Below are positions 8,028 to 16,721 of a stretch of DNA of 64,000 nucleotides, piece after piece. The translations under genes and the position numbers were made by a program. The DNA is taken from positions 62,001 to 126,000 of the forward strand of contig NZ_WHSB02000008.1 in assembly GCF_010994755.1 (NCBI RefSeq), read 5' to 3'. Position 1 is the first letter of the stretch. Every line of letters starts with the position of its first letter. Under the pieces are notes generated by a model. The model ran no database searches. It was not told the DNA's origin and was given only the letters and a program-made list of their open reading frames with translations. This stretch comes from Shinella lacus. Lineage in GTDB: Bacteria > Pseudomonadota > Alphaproteobacteria > Rhizobiales > Rhizobiaceae.

Positions 8028-8705
8028 ATGACCCCGCACATCCTGTTGATCAATCCCAACAGTTCCGAGGCGACGAGCGAGATGATGCACGCCATCGCGC
8101 TCAACGCTCTCGCCGGCAGGCTGGCGGTGAAAACCGTCACCGCCAGCCGGGCGCCCTCCATGATCGTCACGCCCGAGCAGCTCACGGCATCCGCCGCCGA
8201 GGTGGTCGAACTGGGCGCGGCACATGGACGGGAGTGTGTGGGGATCATCGTCAGCGCCTTCGGCGATCCCGGCCTTGCCGAGCTTCGCCGCAAGGTGGCC
8301 GTTCCGGTGGTCGGCATCTGCGAGGCCTCGATGATCGAGGCTTCGGAGGGCGGGCGCCGGTTCGGCGTGGCGACCTCCACGCCGGATCTGGCCGAAGCGA
8401 TCGGCCAGCGGGCGCATGATCTCGGCCTTGCCCATCTCTATACGGGCATCCGCTGTACGGCGGGCGATCCGGTGGCGCTTGCCGCCGATCCGGCCCTCCT
8501 CATCGAGGCGCTCGCCGGTGCGGTCGGCGCGTGCATCGGGGAGGACGGCGCGCAGGCCGTGGTCATCGGCGGCGGCCCGCTCGGCGAAGCAGCCAAGGCG
8601 CTCCGCCCCCGCTTCGGCAAGCCGGTGCTGGGACCGATCCCGTCGGCCGTCGAGCGTATCGTCGGCCTCATTGGCGAGGCCGACCGGGTGTCCAGGGCGA
8701 TCTAG
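8028..8705 (+). CDS. Asp/Glu/hydantoin racemase superfamily protein, catalytic cysteines absent
   Basis: The 225-residue protein shows the family start ILLINPNSS (5-13) and the two pseudo-repeated active-site segments. At the first (VSAFGDPGL, 76-83) the usual cysteine is replaced by alanine. At the second (VIGGGPLGE, 179-187) the GCAG-type cysteine is replaced by glycine. True hydantoin, allantoin and glutamate racemases use this cysteine pair as acid and base. This protein may therefore be a non-racemase member (decarboxylase, isomerase or binding protein) or a divergent enzyme. It forms an operon with the MFS transporter. Its stop overlaps the convergent phosphatase stop by four bases. Confidence 0.8.
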   Translation: MTPHILLINPNSSEATSEMMHAIALNALAGRLAVKTVTASRAPSMIVTPEQLTASAAEVVELGAAHGRECVGIIVSAFGDPGLAELRRKVAVPVVGICEASMIEASEGGRRFGVATSTPDLAEAIGQRAHDLGLAHLYTGIRCTAGDPVALAADPALLIEALAGAVGACIGEDGAQAVVIGGGPLGEAAKALRPRFGKPVLGPIPSAVERIVGLIGEADRVSRAI

Positions 8706-9286
8706 TCGAGGATCGCCATCTTCAGCTCGGCGTCGCGGCCGAGCGTCGTCATCCATTCGGTGAACTGCGGCCGGCTCTTGATCTGCCGGCCGTAATGGCG
8801 ACGAAGGGCGGCCGTCAGGTCGCCCTTTCGGCTGAGCTGTTCATCGGCAAAACCCACCATCTGCGAATTCGGCCAGGCCTGCGGGCGGATGGCGACGAGG
8901 CGGGCGAACAGGCTTTCGGCCGGCTCGTCCGGGTTCGCCTGCGCCATCAGCGTCAGCATGGCGGCCGTCGAGCGCGACACGCCCATATGGCAATGCACCA
9001 GCAGGTGGCTCGGCCCCTTGGCATCCTGCCGGGCGTGGAAATCCGTGCCGAAGCGCAGGATTTCCTGCGTGTGGTCCGGATGCGGCATCACGCGCTCCGG
9101 CGCGGCGGCGATGATGTCGTGGAAGCGCAGCGTCGTGCGGTGATGCGTGCCATAGGCCAGGAAGGCTTCCAGCTCCGGATAGTCCGGATCGATGATGGAG
9201 AGCACATGGGTGACGTTGCGCGTGCCGTGGCCCGGCAGTTCATCGATCCCGCACACCGTCAATTCCGGCGTAAAAACCACATCCAT
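8702..9286 (-). CDS. Tyrosine/dual-specificity protein phosphatase
   Basis: The 194-residue product has the P-loop HC-X5-R of cysteine phosphatases: H98, C99, HMGVS, R105. A general-acid aspartate candidate lies in RFHDI (about 57), as in small cytoplasmic phosphatases of the rhizobial type. I chose the ATG at 9286 because GGAG lies 6 bases ahead. The ATG at 9292 sits directly on that Shine-Dalgarno, and an upstream extension to 9547 is unconserved. The enzyme should hydrolyse phosphotyrosine or a related phosphoester. It is divergent from the NmrA-type reductase and convergent with the racemase-like gene, so it is probably a single-gene transcript. Confidence 0.88.
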   Translation of the reverse strand: MDVVFTPELTVCGIDELPGHGTRNVTHVLSIIDPDYPELEAFLAYGTHHRTTLRFHDIIAAAPERVMPHPDHTQEILRFGTDFHARQDAKGPSHLLVHCHMGVSRSTAAMLTLMAQANPDEPAESLFARLVAIRPQAWPNSQMVGFADEQLSRKGDLTAALRRHYGRQIKSRPQFTEWMTTLGRDAELKMAILD

Positions 9287-9420
9287 GTCCATCTCCAACA
9301 CTGCGTTTCGGCTTTGCCGCAGATAGCACCTGCACCGCCCGCCCGGCAAACCTATTCGGCCCGGTTTTGGAACCCTGTCGCGGCAAATGGGTTTTTTCGG
9401 GGAAGACCAGGAGGTGACCC

Positions 9421-10281
9421 ATGTTTGTCGTTCTCGGAGCAACCGGCCATATCGGCGCAAACCTCGTGCGCGCGCTCGACCAGGCGGGCCAGCGGGTGAT
9501 CGCCGTGCTGCACGATGCGGACAAGGCCGGCGCCATCGCGACGGCAAGGGTGGAGCCGGCGGTGGTCGACATCACCGACACCGAGGCCCTGCACAAGGTG
9601 CTGCGTTGCGGCCACCGCGCCTTCCTGCTCAACCCGCCGGCCGATACACGCGGCGACAGCGACGCCGCCGAGCTTGCGACGGCGCGCAGCATCACGGATG
9701 CGCTGGAAGGTTCGGGGCTGGAAAAGATCGTCGTCGCCTCGACCTATGGCGCGCAGAAGGGCGAGGCGATCGGGGATCTCTCGGTGCTCTACGACTTCGA
9801 GCAGCGGGCGAAGGCGAGCGGCATTCCCACCGCCATCGACCGCGCGGCCTATTATTATACCAATCTCGACATGCTGCTGGACCCGGCGCGCGGCGGCACG
9901 CTGCCGACAGCCTTTCCGGCCGACATGGTGCTGCCGATGGTCTCGCCGACGGATCTGGCGGAGGCGGCCTATCGCCGGCTGGTGAGCGGGCTCGACGATG
10001 TCGGCATCCGCTATGTCGAAGGCCCGCGGGCCTATACGTTCCAGGACGTCGCCAACGCCTTTTCCGCCACGCTCGGCCGGCCGGTGGTGGTGGAGACCAC
10101 GCCGCGGGAAGGCTGGGAGCAGAGTTTTCGCGAGGCCGGCTTTTCCGCCGAGGCGGCGCGCGCCTATGCCCGCATGACCGCGGCGACGGTGGACGCGCCG
10201 GCGCGGCCGGACAATCCCATCCGCGGCACGGTGACCTTGCAGGCCCATATCGACAGCCTGGTCGCCTCCGGCACGCCGTGA
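9421..10281 (+). CDS. NmrA-type NAD(P)-binding oxidoreductase
   Basis: This 286-residue Rossmann protein of the atypical short-chain dehydrogenase group has GATGHIG at 6-12 for the dinucleotide. Relatives are the QOR2-type quinone reductases and NmrA sensors. The catalytic YxxxK is not present in standard form, as is usual in this group. A strong AGGAGGTGACCC precedes the ATG. It stands alone between a divergent phosphatase and the convergent ABC permease. The likely role is NAD(P)H-dependent reduction of quinones or azo compounds, or redox sensing. The substrate cannot be told. Confidence 0.85.
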   Translation: MFVVLGATGHIGANLVRALDQAGQRVIAVLHDADKAGAIATARVEPAVVDITDTEALHKVLRCGHRAFLLNPPADTRGDSDAAELATARSITDALEGSGLEKIVVASTYGAQKGEAIGDLSVLYDFEQRAKASGIPTAIDRAAYYYTNLDMLLDPARGGTLPTAFPADMVLPMVSPTDLAEAAYRRLVSGLDDVGIRYVEGPRAYTFQDVANAFSATLGRPVVVETTPREGWEQSFREAGFSAEAARAYARMTAATVDAPARPDNPIRGTVTLQAHIDSLVASGTP

Positions 10282-10299
10282 GCCGGAGGCGAGGGGGTC

Positions 10300-11097
10300 C
10301 TACTTTACGAAGGCTTTGCCGAGGCCCATGGCGCGTTCCACGATCATGATGACGGCGAGCGTCAGGAGGATGAGGAGCGCGGAGGCGGCGGCGACGAGCG
10401 GGTCGGCCTGGTTGTAGACGTAGTTGTAGAGCTCGACGGGCAGCGTGCTGATTCGCGGTCCGGTGAGGAACAGCGTGATCACCACCTCGTCGAACGAGAC
10501 GAGGAAGCACAGCGCCGCCGCCGCGACGATGCCGGGGGTCAGCATGGGCACCGTGACGCGGAAGAACACGGTGAGCGGCTTGGCGCCGAGCGTGCGCGCC
10601 GCCTCCTCGCAGGCGCGGTCCTGCGTGCTGAGCGACACCGCCAGCACCCGCAGCGCGTAAGGCAGCGTCACCACCAGGTGGGCGAAGACCAGGCCGTGCA
10701 TCGTCGCTAGCAGCCCGAAGGAGGCGAAGACGATGAGGATGGCAAGGCCGAGCACGATGGTGGGCAAAAGCAGCGGCGCGGTGAAGAGGTTGAACAGCAG
10801 GTCGCGGCCGGCGAAGGTGAGCCGCGTCATGACCCAGGCGGCGGGCACGGCGATGACGATCGACAGGGCCGTGACGATCGCCGCGAGCGACAGGCTCGTC
10901 CAGAAGGCCTGCAGCATCTGGCTGTTGGCGAAGAGGGCCGAATACCAGCGCGTCGACCAGAAGGACGGCGGGAAGCGCAGCACCTGGTCGCCCGAAAAGG
11001 ACAGCGGGAAGACGAGGATGACCGGCGCCAGCAGGTAGACGAAGAGCAGGAAGACGAGGATGCGCATCGGCCAGGAGGTCTTGTGGATTTCCATCAT
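10300..11097 (-). CDS. Polyamine-type ABC transporter permease (PotC-like)
   Basis: This 265-residue inner-membrane protein has about six helices. The permease EAA loop EEAARTLGAKPLTVFFRVTVP (about 164-184) contacts the ATPase. AGGAGG lies just ahead of the tandem ATG ATG at 11097/11094. It is the last gene of the leftward operon and begins 8 bases after the first permease ends. With that permease, the ATPase and the binding protein it makes a complete spermidine/putrescine-type (MOI) importer. The ligand is not predictable from the permease alone. Confidence 0.92.
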   Translation of the reverse strand: MMEIHKTSWPMRILVFLLFVYLLAPVILVFPLSFSGDQVLRFPPSFWSTRWYSALFANSQMLQAFWTSLSLAAIVTALSIVIAVPAAWVMTRLTFAGRDLLFNLFTAPLLLPTIVLGLAILIVFASFGLLATMHGLVFAHLVVTLPYALRVLAVSLSTQDRACEEAARTLGAKPLTVFFRVTVPMLTPGIVAAAALCFLVSFDEVVITLFLTGPRISTLPVELYNYVYNQADPLVAAASALLILLTLAVIMIVERAMGLGKAFVK

Positions 11098-11105
11098 CTT
11101 TCCTC

Positions 11106-11987
11106 CTAGTCGAGACGCCGCAGCACGGCGGAGTAAGCCCATAATGCTGCACCGAAGACGATGAGCACGAGGATCGACAGCGTCGAGGCGAGCGGCCAGT
11201 TGAGCGTGACGATCGCCTGGTCGTAGATCTCCGTCGCCAGCAGGAACACCCGCCCGCCGCCCATCAGCTTGGGCGTGATGAAGGACGAGACGGCGAGTAC
11301 GAAGCAGAGCAGGCAGCCGAGCGCGATGCCGGGCAGGGTCAGCGGCAGGATGACCTTCATGAAGGTGCGCGACGGCGTGGCGCCGAGCGTGCGCGCGGCC
11401 TCTTCCACCCGCGGATCGAGCCGGCCGAAGCCGGCCATCAGCGCGAGGATCATGTAGGGCATCAGGATTTCGGTGAGGCCGATGAAGACGCCCTTGATGT
11501 TGAACATCAGGCTCGGCGCCGGCAGGCCAAGCGCCTTGATGGCGCCGACCACCGGCCCGTCGTCGACGAGGATGGCGATCCAGCCATAGGTGCGCACGAC
11601 GGCGGAGGTCAGAAGCGGCGAGATGACGAGCACGGTGAGGAAGGTGCGCCAGGCGCCGGACGCGCGGTGCAGGTAGAGCGCGATTGGATAGGAGACGACG
11701 AGCGTCGTCAGCGTGATCGCCAGGCTGATCCAGACCGAGTTGAACACCAGTTCGAGATAGAACGGGTCGCTCAAGAGCCCCGCCCAGTTCTCCCAGGTGA
11801 AGACGGCCTCGATGCCGCCGCCGACGCGCGATTTGTTGAAGGAGTAACGCGCGAGGTTCAGCACGGGCAGGATGAAGCCGATCGCGTTGATGAGCGCGAT
11901 GGGCAGGAGCAGGAGCACGGCGAGTTCGCCGTCGCGCCATTGCCGGGGTGCCGCCGGCACGGGGGTGGTGGTGGGGACGGCGCTCAT
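11106..11987 (-). CDS. Polyamine-type ABC transporter permease (PotB-like)
   Basis: This 293-residue inner-membrane permease has a hydrophobic N-terminal helix (LAVLLLLPIALINAIGF, about 22-38) followed by an extended periplasmic segment. The EAA motif EEAARTLGATPSRTFMKVILP lies near 195-215. The start overlaps the stop of the ATPase gene by four bases, so it is translationally coupled. It pairs with the following permease as the heterodimeric channel of the importer. Confidence 0.92.
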   Translation of the reverse strand: MSAVPTTTPVPAAPRQWRDGELAVLLLLPIALINAIGFILPVLNLARYSFNKSRVGGGIEAVFTWENWAGLLSDPFYLELVFNSVWISLAITLTTLVVSYPIALYLHRASGAWRTFLTVLVISPLLTSAVVRTYGWIAILVDDGPVVGAIKALGLPAPSLMFNIKGVFIGLTEILMPYMILALMAGFGRLDPRVEEAARTLGATPSRTFMKVILPLTLPGIALGCLLCFVLAVSSFITPKLMGGGRVFLLATEIYDQAIVTLNWPLASTLSILVLIVFGAALWAYSAVLRRLD

Positions 11988-13051
11988 TGTTCGCCCGCCG
12001 GATAAACGAGCGTGTCTTCCGCCGACCAGCCGAGCGTGACCGTGTCGCCGACGGCAAGCGCGCTGCGGTCGCGCCGCGTCGCCTCTTCCACGACGACCTC
12101 CGCATCGCCGACGCGCACGGCATATTGCACGAGGTCGCCGATGAAGGTGATGCCGGAGACGGCGCCCTTCACCCGGTTGGCGGTCTCGGCAGCGTCATCG
12201 ATGCGGATGCGGTGCGGGCGCACGAGGATCTCGACGGCGCCGGGCGGCAGCGTGGTGGCGGAACGCAGCTGGTGGCCGGCCGCCGTCAGCGTGCCCTCGG
12301 CGGTGATCGCGCCCTTGAGGCGGTTGGTGCGGCCGACGAAATTGGCGACGAAGGCGGTGGCCGGTCGCTCGTAGACCTCCGTCGGCGTGCCGAACTGCTC
12401 GACGCGACCGCCGCGCATCACCACGACGCGGTCGCACATCGACAGCGCCTCGACCTGGTCGTGCGTGACGAAGACGGCGGTGATGCCGCTCTGCTGCTGG
12501 AGCGCGCGGATCTGCACGCGCATCTCATCGCGCAGCTTCGCGTCGAGGTTCGACAGCGGCTCGTCGAGGAGCAGGATCGATGGCTCGATGACGAGCGCGC
12601 GGGCAAGCGCCACGCGCTGCTGCTGGCCGCCGGACAGTTCCTTCGGCTTGCGGTGGGCGAGGTGGCCGAGCTGGACCATGTCCAGCGCCTGCGCCGCCCG
12701 GCTTTCCGCATCGCGCGACGGGATGTTGCGCATCTGGAGACCGAACGCGACGTTGCGCGTGACGTTCATATGCGGAAACAGCGCATAGCTCTGGAACACC
12801 ATGCCCATGTCGCGATCATGGATGGGAAGGCGCGTGATGTCGCGCCCTCCCACCATGATGCGGCCCCGGGAGGGTTTGTTGAGCCCGGCGATGATGCGCA
12901 GCGTCGTGGTCTTTCCGCATCCCGACGGGCCGAGGAAGGCAACCATCTCGCCCTTGCGGACCGAGAGGTCGAGCGCGGGGATGACGTTGACGGCGCCGAA
13001 GCTGACGCCGATCCCTTCCAGTCTGAGATGCTCTTCGGGTGCAGATGTCAT
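11984..13051 (-). CDS. Polyamine-type ABC transporter ATP-binding protein (PotA-like)
   Basis: From the ATG at 13051 the product is 355 residues, the usual PotA length. It has Walker A GPSGCGKTT (41-49), Q-loop FQSYALFP (about 86-93), signature LSGGQQQR (139-146), Walker B ILLLDEP (159-165) and a His in FVTHDQ. A C-terminal TOBE domain for regulation follows (about 270-350). GGAGGT lies 9 bases ahead of this start and 16 bases separate it from the binding-protein stop. An upstream start at 13117 would overlap that gene and is less likely. It powers uptake through the two permeases downstream. Confidence 0.95.
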   Translation of the reverse strand: MTSAPEEHLRLEGIGVSFGAVNVIPALDLSVRKGEMVAFLGPSGCGKTTTLRIIAGLNKPSRGRIMVGGRDITRLPIHDRDMGMVFQSYALFPHMNVTRNVAFGLQMRNIPSRDAESRAAQALDMVQLGHLAHRKPKELSGGQQQRVALARALVIEPSILLLDEPLSNLDAKLRDEMRVQIRALQQQSGITAVFVTHDQVEALSMCDRVVVMRGGRVEQFGTPTEVYERPATAFVANFVGRTNRLKGAITAEGTLTAAGHQLRSATTLPPGAVEILVRPHRIRIDDAAETANRVKGAVSGITFIGDLVQYAVRVGDAEVVVEEATRRDRSALAVGDTVTLGWSAEDTLVYPAGEQ

Positions 13052-13067
13052 CGGTTGCAGACCTCCA

Positions 13068-14123
13068 TCAACGGCTGAGCGGGATGACGCGGCGGCGCCA
13101 CTGCTCGGTGATGGCATCGCGGATCTTGGCGACCTCGAGCCAGTTGATGTCGATCATCTTGTCCATCGCGCCGGCGGCGGTGCGGCTCAGCGCCTTTTCC
13201 GAGATGAGGGCGGCGGCCTTGGAATTGGTCGGCGCGTAGAACATCTGCTCGGTGAAGGCGGCCTGCGCCTCCGGGCTCAGCGCATAATCGATGAATTTCT
13301 TGGCGCTGTCGCTGGCGGGGCCGCCCTTGACGAGGCCGATCACGTTGATCTGGAAGCCGCTGCCTTCCTCCGGCAGCACGACGCCGAGCTTGCCGTCGGA
13401 AAGATCGGCATAGACCTGCGCCCGGGCATTCCAGCCGATGCCGATCGCCGCCGTGCCGCTGGAAATCGGCTGGTAGACGTCCGGCCGCGGTTCCCAGGTC
13501 TGCACGAGGGGAGCGAGTTCGGCCAGCCGATTGATGCCGGCCTCGACGCTTTCGATGTAGTTGGTGCCGCCCGCCATCTTGTCGGTGATGATGGTGAAGG
13601 TCGTGCCCTGGATATCCGGCACGGCGGGAATGGAGACCTGCTTGGCATATTGCGCGTCCCACAGCGCATTCCACGAGGTGGGCACGGTCTTCACCTTGTC
13701 GGTGTTGTAGAGCAGGACGAGGTTGTCGAAGGTGACGCCGACGGCGTTGACGCCTTCGGCCTTGGCCTGCGGGTAGAGGTCGGCCAGATGCTTGGTCACG
13801 CTCTCGTCCATCGGCGCGAAGATGCCCTCGTCGGTCGCGGCCTTGGCGACGGAGACGTCCATGATGGCGATGTCGATCTGCGGGGCGCTGGCCTGGGCGC
13901 GCAGCGTGCCGAGCATCTGGGCGGAGTTGGGCATGCCGTAGAATTCGACGGTAATGTCCGGATTGGCCTTCATGAAGGGCTCGACGACGGCCTTCACGTA
14001 GTTTTCCTGGAAGATGCCGGAATAGGCGGTGAGCACCACCGTATCGGCCATCGCCACCGAAGTGGCGAGGGCCATGGCAAGCGCGGCAAGGCCGGCGCGG
14101 GTTGCGTGTCTGGTCTTGGTCAT
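13068..14123 (-). CDS. Polyamine-type ABC transporter periplasmic binding protein (PotD-like)
   Basis: The 351-residue product begins MTKTRHATRAG. A hydrophobic Sec signal peptide follows with likely cleavage after AMA (residue 26). The mature part has the extracellular solute-binding family 1 fold of polyamine/iron binding proteins (VLTAYSGIFQENY, DNLVLLYNTDKV, SGTAAIGIGWNA, YALSPEAQAAF). GGAGGAAAACTC precedes the ATG at 14123. Upstream codons in the same frame belong to no recognisable domain and were dropped. It is followed by the ATPase and two permeases. With nitrilase and RraA genes ahead of it, the ligand may be a nitrogenous compound that these enzymes degrade. Confidence 0.93.
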   Translation of the reverse strand: MTKTRHATRAGLAALAMALATSVAMADTVVLTAYSGIFQENYVKAVVEPFMKANPDITVEFYGMPNSAQMLGTLRAQASAPQIDIAIMDVSVAKAATDEGIFAPMDESVTKHLADLYPQAKAEGVNAVGVTFDNLVLLYNTDKVKTVPTSWNALWDAQYAKQVSIPAVPDIQGTTFTIITDKMAGGTNYIESVEAGINRLAELAPLVQTWEPRPDVYQPISSGTAAIGIGWNARAQVYADLSDGKLGVVLPEEGSGFQINVIGLVKGGPASDSAKKFIDYALSPEAQAAFTEQMFYAPTNSKAAALISEKALSRTAAGAMDKMIDINWLEVAKIRDAITEQWRRRVIPLSR

Positions 14124-14181
14124 GAGTTTTCCTCCACTCTTGGACCGAATTGTTCCCATATGCTTATAATGTTGGGCCGCC

Positions 14182-14844
14182 TCAGGCGGCCGAGGCTTCC
14201 ACGATTTTCGTGGCGCCGGATATGTCGGGCAGCTTCTCGCCCTTGCGCAGGCGTTCGAGCAGCACGAGTTCGCTTTCCTGCATGGCGAGCGCCTTGTCGA
14301 CTGCCCATTCCGCCTTCGACGGATCGAGCACCAGCACGCCGCTTTCATCCGCAATCACGGCGTCGCCCGGATTGACCGTCTGCCCGCCGACCGAGACCGG
14401 CACGTTGATCGCGCCTTCAAGGCCCAGGATCTTGGTGGTGATCGGCGAGGGGCCGCGGCACCACATGGGCAGGTCGACGCGGCGGATCTCGGAGAAATCC
14501 GTCGCCGGGCCATCGATGACCGCGCCGACAATGCCGCCGAGCTTCATCGAATGGGTGACGACACCGCCCCAGCAGGCGTGTTTGTCATCGCCGCAGCGGT
14601 CGACGACGATGAAATCGCCCGGCCGCACCAGCTTGGTGAGATAGTGCAGGATGGTCGAATCCGCATGGGGCAGGCGCACGGTGACGGCCGTGCCGCCGAC
14701 GCGCTTTTCCGGCAGGACGGCGCGCAGTTCCCGGTTCAGGAAGCCCGAATGCAGGAAATGGCCGACGGTCGCGGTCTCGACCTGTTCCATCTTCTTTATG
14801 AGTGCCGGAGCGATCTGCTGCGGCATGGGGTTGACGATGAACAT
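14182..14844 (-). CDS. RraA-like/HMG aldolase family protein
   Basis: The 220-residue protein matches the RraA fold shared by 4-carboxy-4-hydroxy-2-oxoadipate aldolases and other class II metal-dependent pyruvate aldolases or oxaloacetate decarboxylases. Recognisable parts are AVTVRLPHADSTILHYL, the GDFIVVDRCGDDKHACWGG loop (about 76-94) and GAVIDGPATDFSEIR (107-121), where GAVIDG and RD-like residues normally bind the metal and carboxylate. Here the second segment reads TDFSEIRR rather than RDxxEI, a modest deviation. It follows the nitrilase gene by 11 bases and precedes the binding protein. It probably acts in catabolism of the imported compound rather than as an RNase E inhibitor. Confidence 0.85.
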   Translation of the reverse strand: MFIVNPMPQQIAPALIKKMEQVETATVGHFLHSGFLNRELRAVLPEKRVGGTAVTVRLPHADSTILHYLTKLVRPGDFIVVDRCGDDKHACWGGVVTHSMKLGGIVGAVIDGPATDFSEIRRVDLPMWCRGPSPITTKILGLEGAINVPVSVGGQTVNPGDAVIADESGVLVLDPSKAEWAVDKALAMQESELVLLERLRKGEKLPDISGATKIVEASAA

Positions 14845-14855
14845 GGCTCTTTCCT

Positions 14856-15659
14856 TCACAGAACGTGATGCTGGGCGACGGGCACGTCGCGGCGCACGCT
14901 GCCGATGCGATCGAGGTCGAGGCGGGCCGAGGCGGCGCTGACGCCATCCGAGCACTGGGCGACCATGTGGCCCCAGGGATCGATGACCATGGAATGGCCC
15001 CAGCACCACTTCTTGCCGTCCGCATGCGCACCCGCCTGGCCGACCGCGACGAAATAGGTCTGGGTCTCGATGGCGCGGGCGCGGGCGAGCACTTCCCAAT
15101 GGTCCTTGCCGGTCATCAGCGTGAAGGCGGCGGGAAGCACGATGACGTCGGCGCCCTTGTCGCGCAGTGCGCGGAACAGTTCCGGGAAGCGGATGTCGTA
15201 GCAGATGGCGCAGCCGACCGTGGTCTCGCCGACCTTGTAGGTCACCACGTCCTCGCCGCGGCCGATCGTGTCGGATTCGCGGTAGGAGACGCCGCCGGGC
15301 GTGTCGACGTCGAACAGGTGGATCTTGCGGTATTTCGCGATTTCCTTGCCCTCGGGGCCGAAGACCACGGTGGCATTGTAGTGGCTGTTGCCGGCCTTCT
15401 CGACCATCGAGCCGGCATGCAGCGTCACGCCGAGTTCCTTGGCGAGTGCTGCGAAGCGCTGGTAGGTCGGGCCGTCCGGGAAGCTTTCGCCGCTGCCGTG
15501 CACCGCATCGCGGCCCTCGCCGAGAAAGGCGAAATATTCCGGCAGAACCACCAGGTCCGGCCCTTCCGCGGCCACTACGTCGCGCACCATGCGCTCGGCG
15601 TCGTCGAGGTTTTTCGCTTTGTCGGAACCGGAATTCATTTGCACAATACTGATCTTCAT
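14856..15659 (-). CDS. Carbon-nitrogen hydrolase (nitrilase superfamily amidase)
   Basis: The 267-residue product has the full nitrilase-superfamily triad: Glu41 in LPEYF, Lys112 in YRKIHLF and Cys153 in AICYDIRFPE. The overall sequence resembles omega-amidase/Nit2 and similar hydrolases acting on small amides. GGAGGACTTCG precedes the ATG at 15659, which removes 21 unconserved upstream residues. It is the first gene of the leftward operon nitrilase - RraA - binding protein - ATPase - two permeases. It is preceded on the same strand by a LysR gene, with a dyad between them. It should hydrolyse an amide or N-carbamoyl group of the imported substrate. Confidence 0.93.
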   Translation of the reverse strand: MKISIVQMNSGSDKAKNLDDAERMVRDVVAAEGPDLVVLPEYFAFLGEGRDAVHGSGESFPDGPTYQRFAALAKELGVTLHAGSMVEKAGNSHYNATVVFGPEGKEIAKYRKIHLFDVDTPGGVSYRESDTIGRGEDVVTYKVGETTVGCAICYDIRFPELFRALRDKGADVIVLPAAFTLMTGKDHWEVLARARAIETQTYFVAVGQAGAHADGKKWCWGHSMVIDPWGHMVAQCSDGVSAASARLDLDRIGSVRRDVPVAQHHVL

Positions 15660-15715
15660 CGAAGTCCTCCAAGTCTCAGTCCGGGTATCGTCAGGCCAGA
15701 AGATTGGAATGACAA

Positions 15716-15733
15716 ACGACAAAGAATTGTCGT
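15716..15733. promoter_or_regulatory. Palindromic operator candidate upstream of the nitrilase operon
   Basis: ACGACAA-AGAA-TTGTCGT is a perfect 7-base inverted repeat 57 bases ahead of the nitrilase start and after the LysR stop. Its position suggests the LysR regulator or another dimeric protein binds here. Confidence 0.5.
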
Positions 15734-15764
15734 CCCTGATAGAAAAAACTTGTGTGGACGACCT

Positions 15765-16661
15765 TTAGGCCGAGATGCCGGTCGTGTCGAGCGAAGCCTC
15801 TCTGGCGATGACGGAAAGCATTGACGGAATTAGGTTTTCCGGGTCGTCGGCATAGACCGCGTGGAGCTTGAGGGCCGGAAATTGCGGGGTGATCGACAGG
15901 CGCTCGACCACGCCCTCGGCGATCATCGGCACCACCATGGGCACCGGCAGCAGCGCGACCCCGATGCCGTCACGGGCCAGCCGCAGCATGGCGGAGAGCG
16001 AGTTGGAATTGGAAATGACCGGCGGCTGCACGCCCATTTCCTCGAACTGCCGCAGCAGCCAGATATGCGGCACGCTGTTGCGCGAGAAGGTCAGCACGGG
16101 GTGTTCGGCGAGGTCGTGCAACGTGAGCTCGCGCCCGCCGAGACCGAAGGACGGCGTCGCCACCCAGGCGCATTCCATGGTGCCGAGATCGATGTTCTTG
16201 AGGCCGGGGGTCAGCACCGGGCCCATCAGCAGCGCGAGGTCGAGCCGGCGTTCGCTGATGTCCTTGCCGATCGCCAGCGACGTGTCGACGTTGAGATCGA
16301 GGCCAAGCGCGGGAAAGCGTTCCTTCACGCGCTCGATGAAATTGGGCAGCCAGGCATGCACGATGGAATCGATGGTGCCGATCGACACGGTGGCGCGCAG
16401 ATGCTGCGGGCTGCCGATCGCCACCTTGAAGCTGGTCGCGGCCTTCAGCAGTTCCTCCGCCGGCTGCATGGCGCGCTGGCCGATGGTGGAGAGCCGCACG
16501 CCGCCCGGCACGCGCTCGAAGAGTTCGCAGCCCATCTCCGCTTCCAGGCTGGCGATGCGGTTGGAGACGGCTGCCTGGGTGGCGTTCAGCCGGTCGGCGG
16601 CGGCGCGAAAGCTGCCGAGCCGGGCCACCCAGACGAATGTTTCGACGAAACGCAGGTTCAT
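15765..16661 (-). CDS. LysR family transcriptional regulator
   Basis: The 298-residue protein has the LysR N-terminal winged helix-turn-helix (SFRAAADRLNATQAAVSNRIASLE, about 17-40). The periplasmic-binding-protein-like effector domain follows (about 90-290). It is transcribed in the same direction as the nitrilase/importer operon just downstream and probably activates it through the dyad at 15716-15733. The effector is unknown. Confidence 0.93.
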   Translation of the reverse strand: MNLRFVETFVWVARLGSFRAAADRLNATQAAVSNRIASLEAEMGCELFERVPGGVRLSTIGQRAMQPAEELLKAATSFKVAIGSPQHLRATVSIGTIDSIVHAWLPNFIERVKERFPALGLDLNVDTSLAIGKDISERRLDLALLMGPVLTPGLKNIDLGTMECAWVATPSFGLGGRELTLHDLAEHPVLTFSRNSVPHIWLLRQFEEMGVQPPVISNSNSLSAMLRLARDGIGVALLPVPMVVPMIAEGVVERLSITPQFPALKLHAVYADDPENLIPSMLSVIAREASLDTTGISA

Positions 16662-16721
16662 GGCATGTCCCCCCGTTCCGTCGATACAGTCACAGCCGCG
16701 CGGTTTCCACGCGTTTTTTCG

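Noticed and set aside
14182-14844. RraA-like protein as a ribonuclease E regulator
   Set aside because: The genomic context with an amidase and importer and the metal-aldolase-type loop argue for an enzyme of the HMG/CHA aldolase group.
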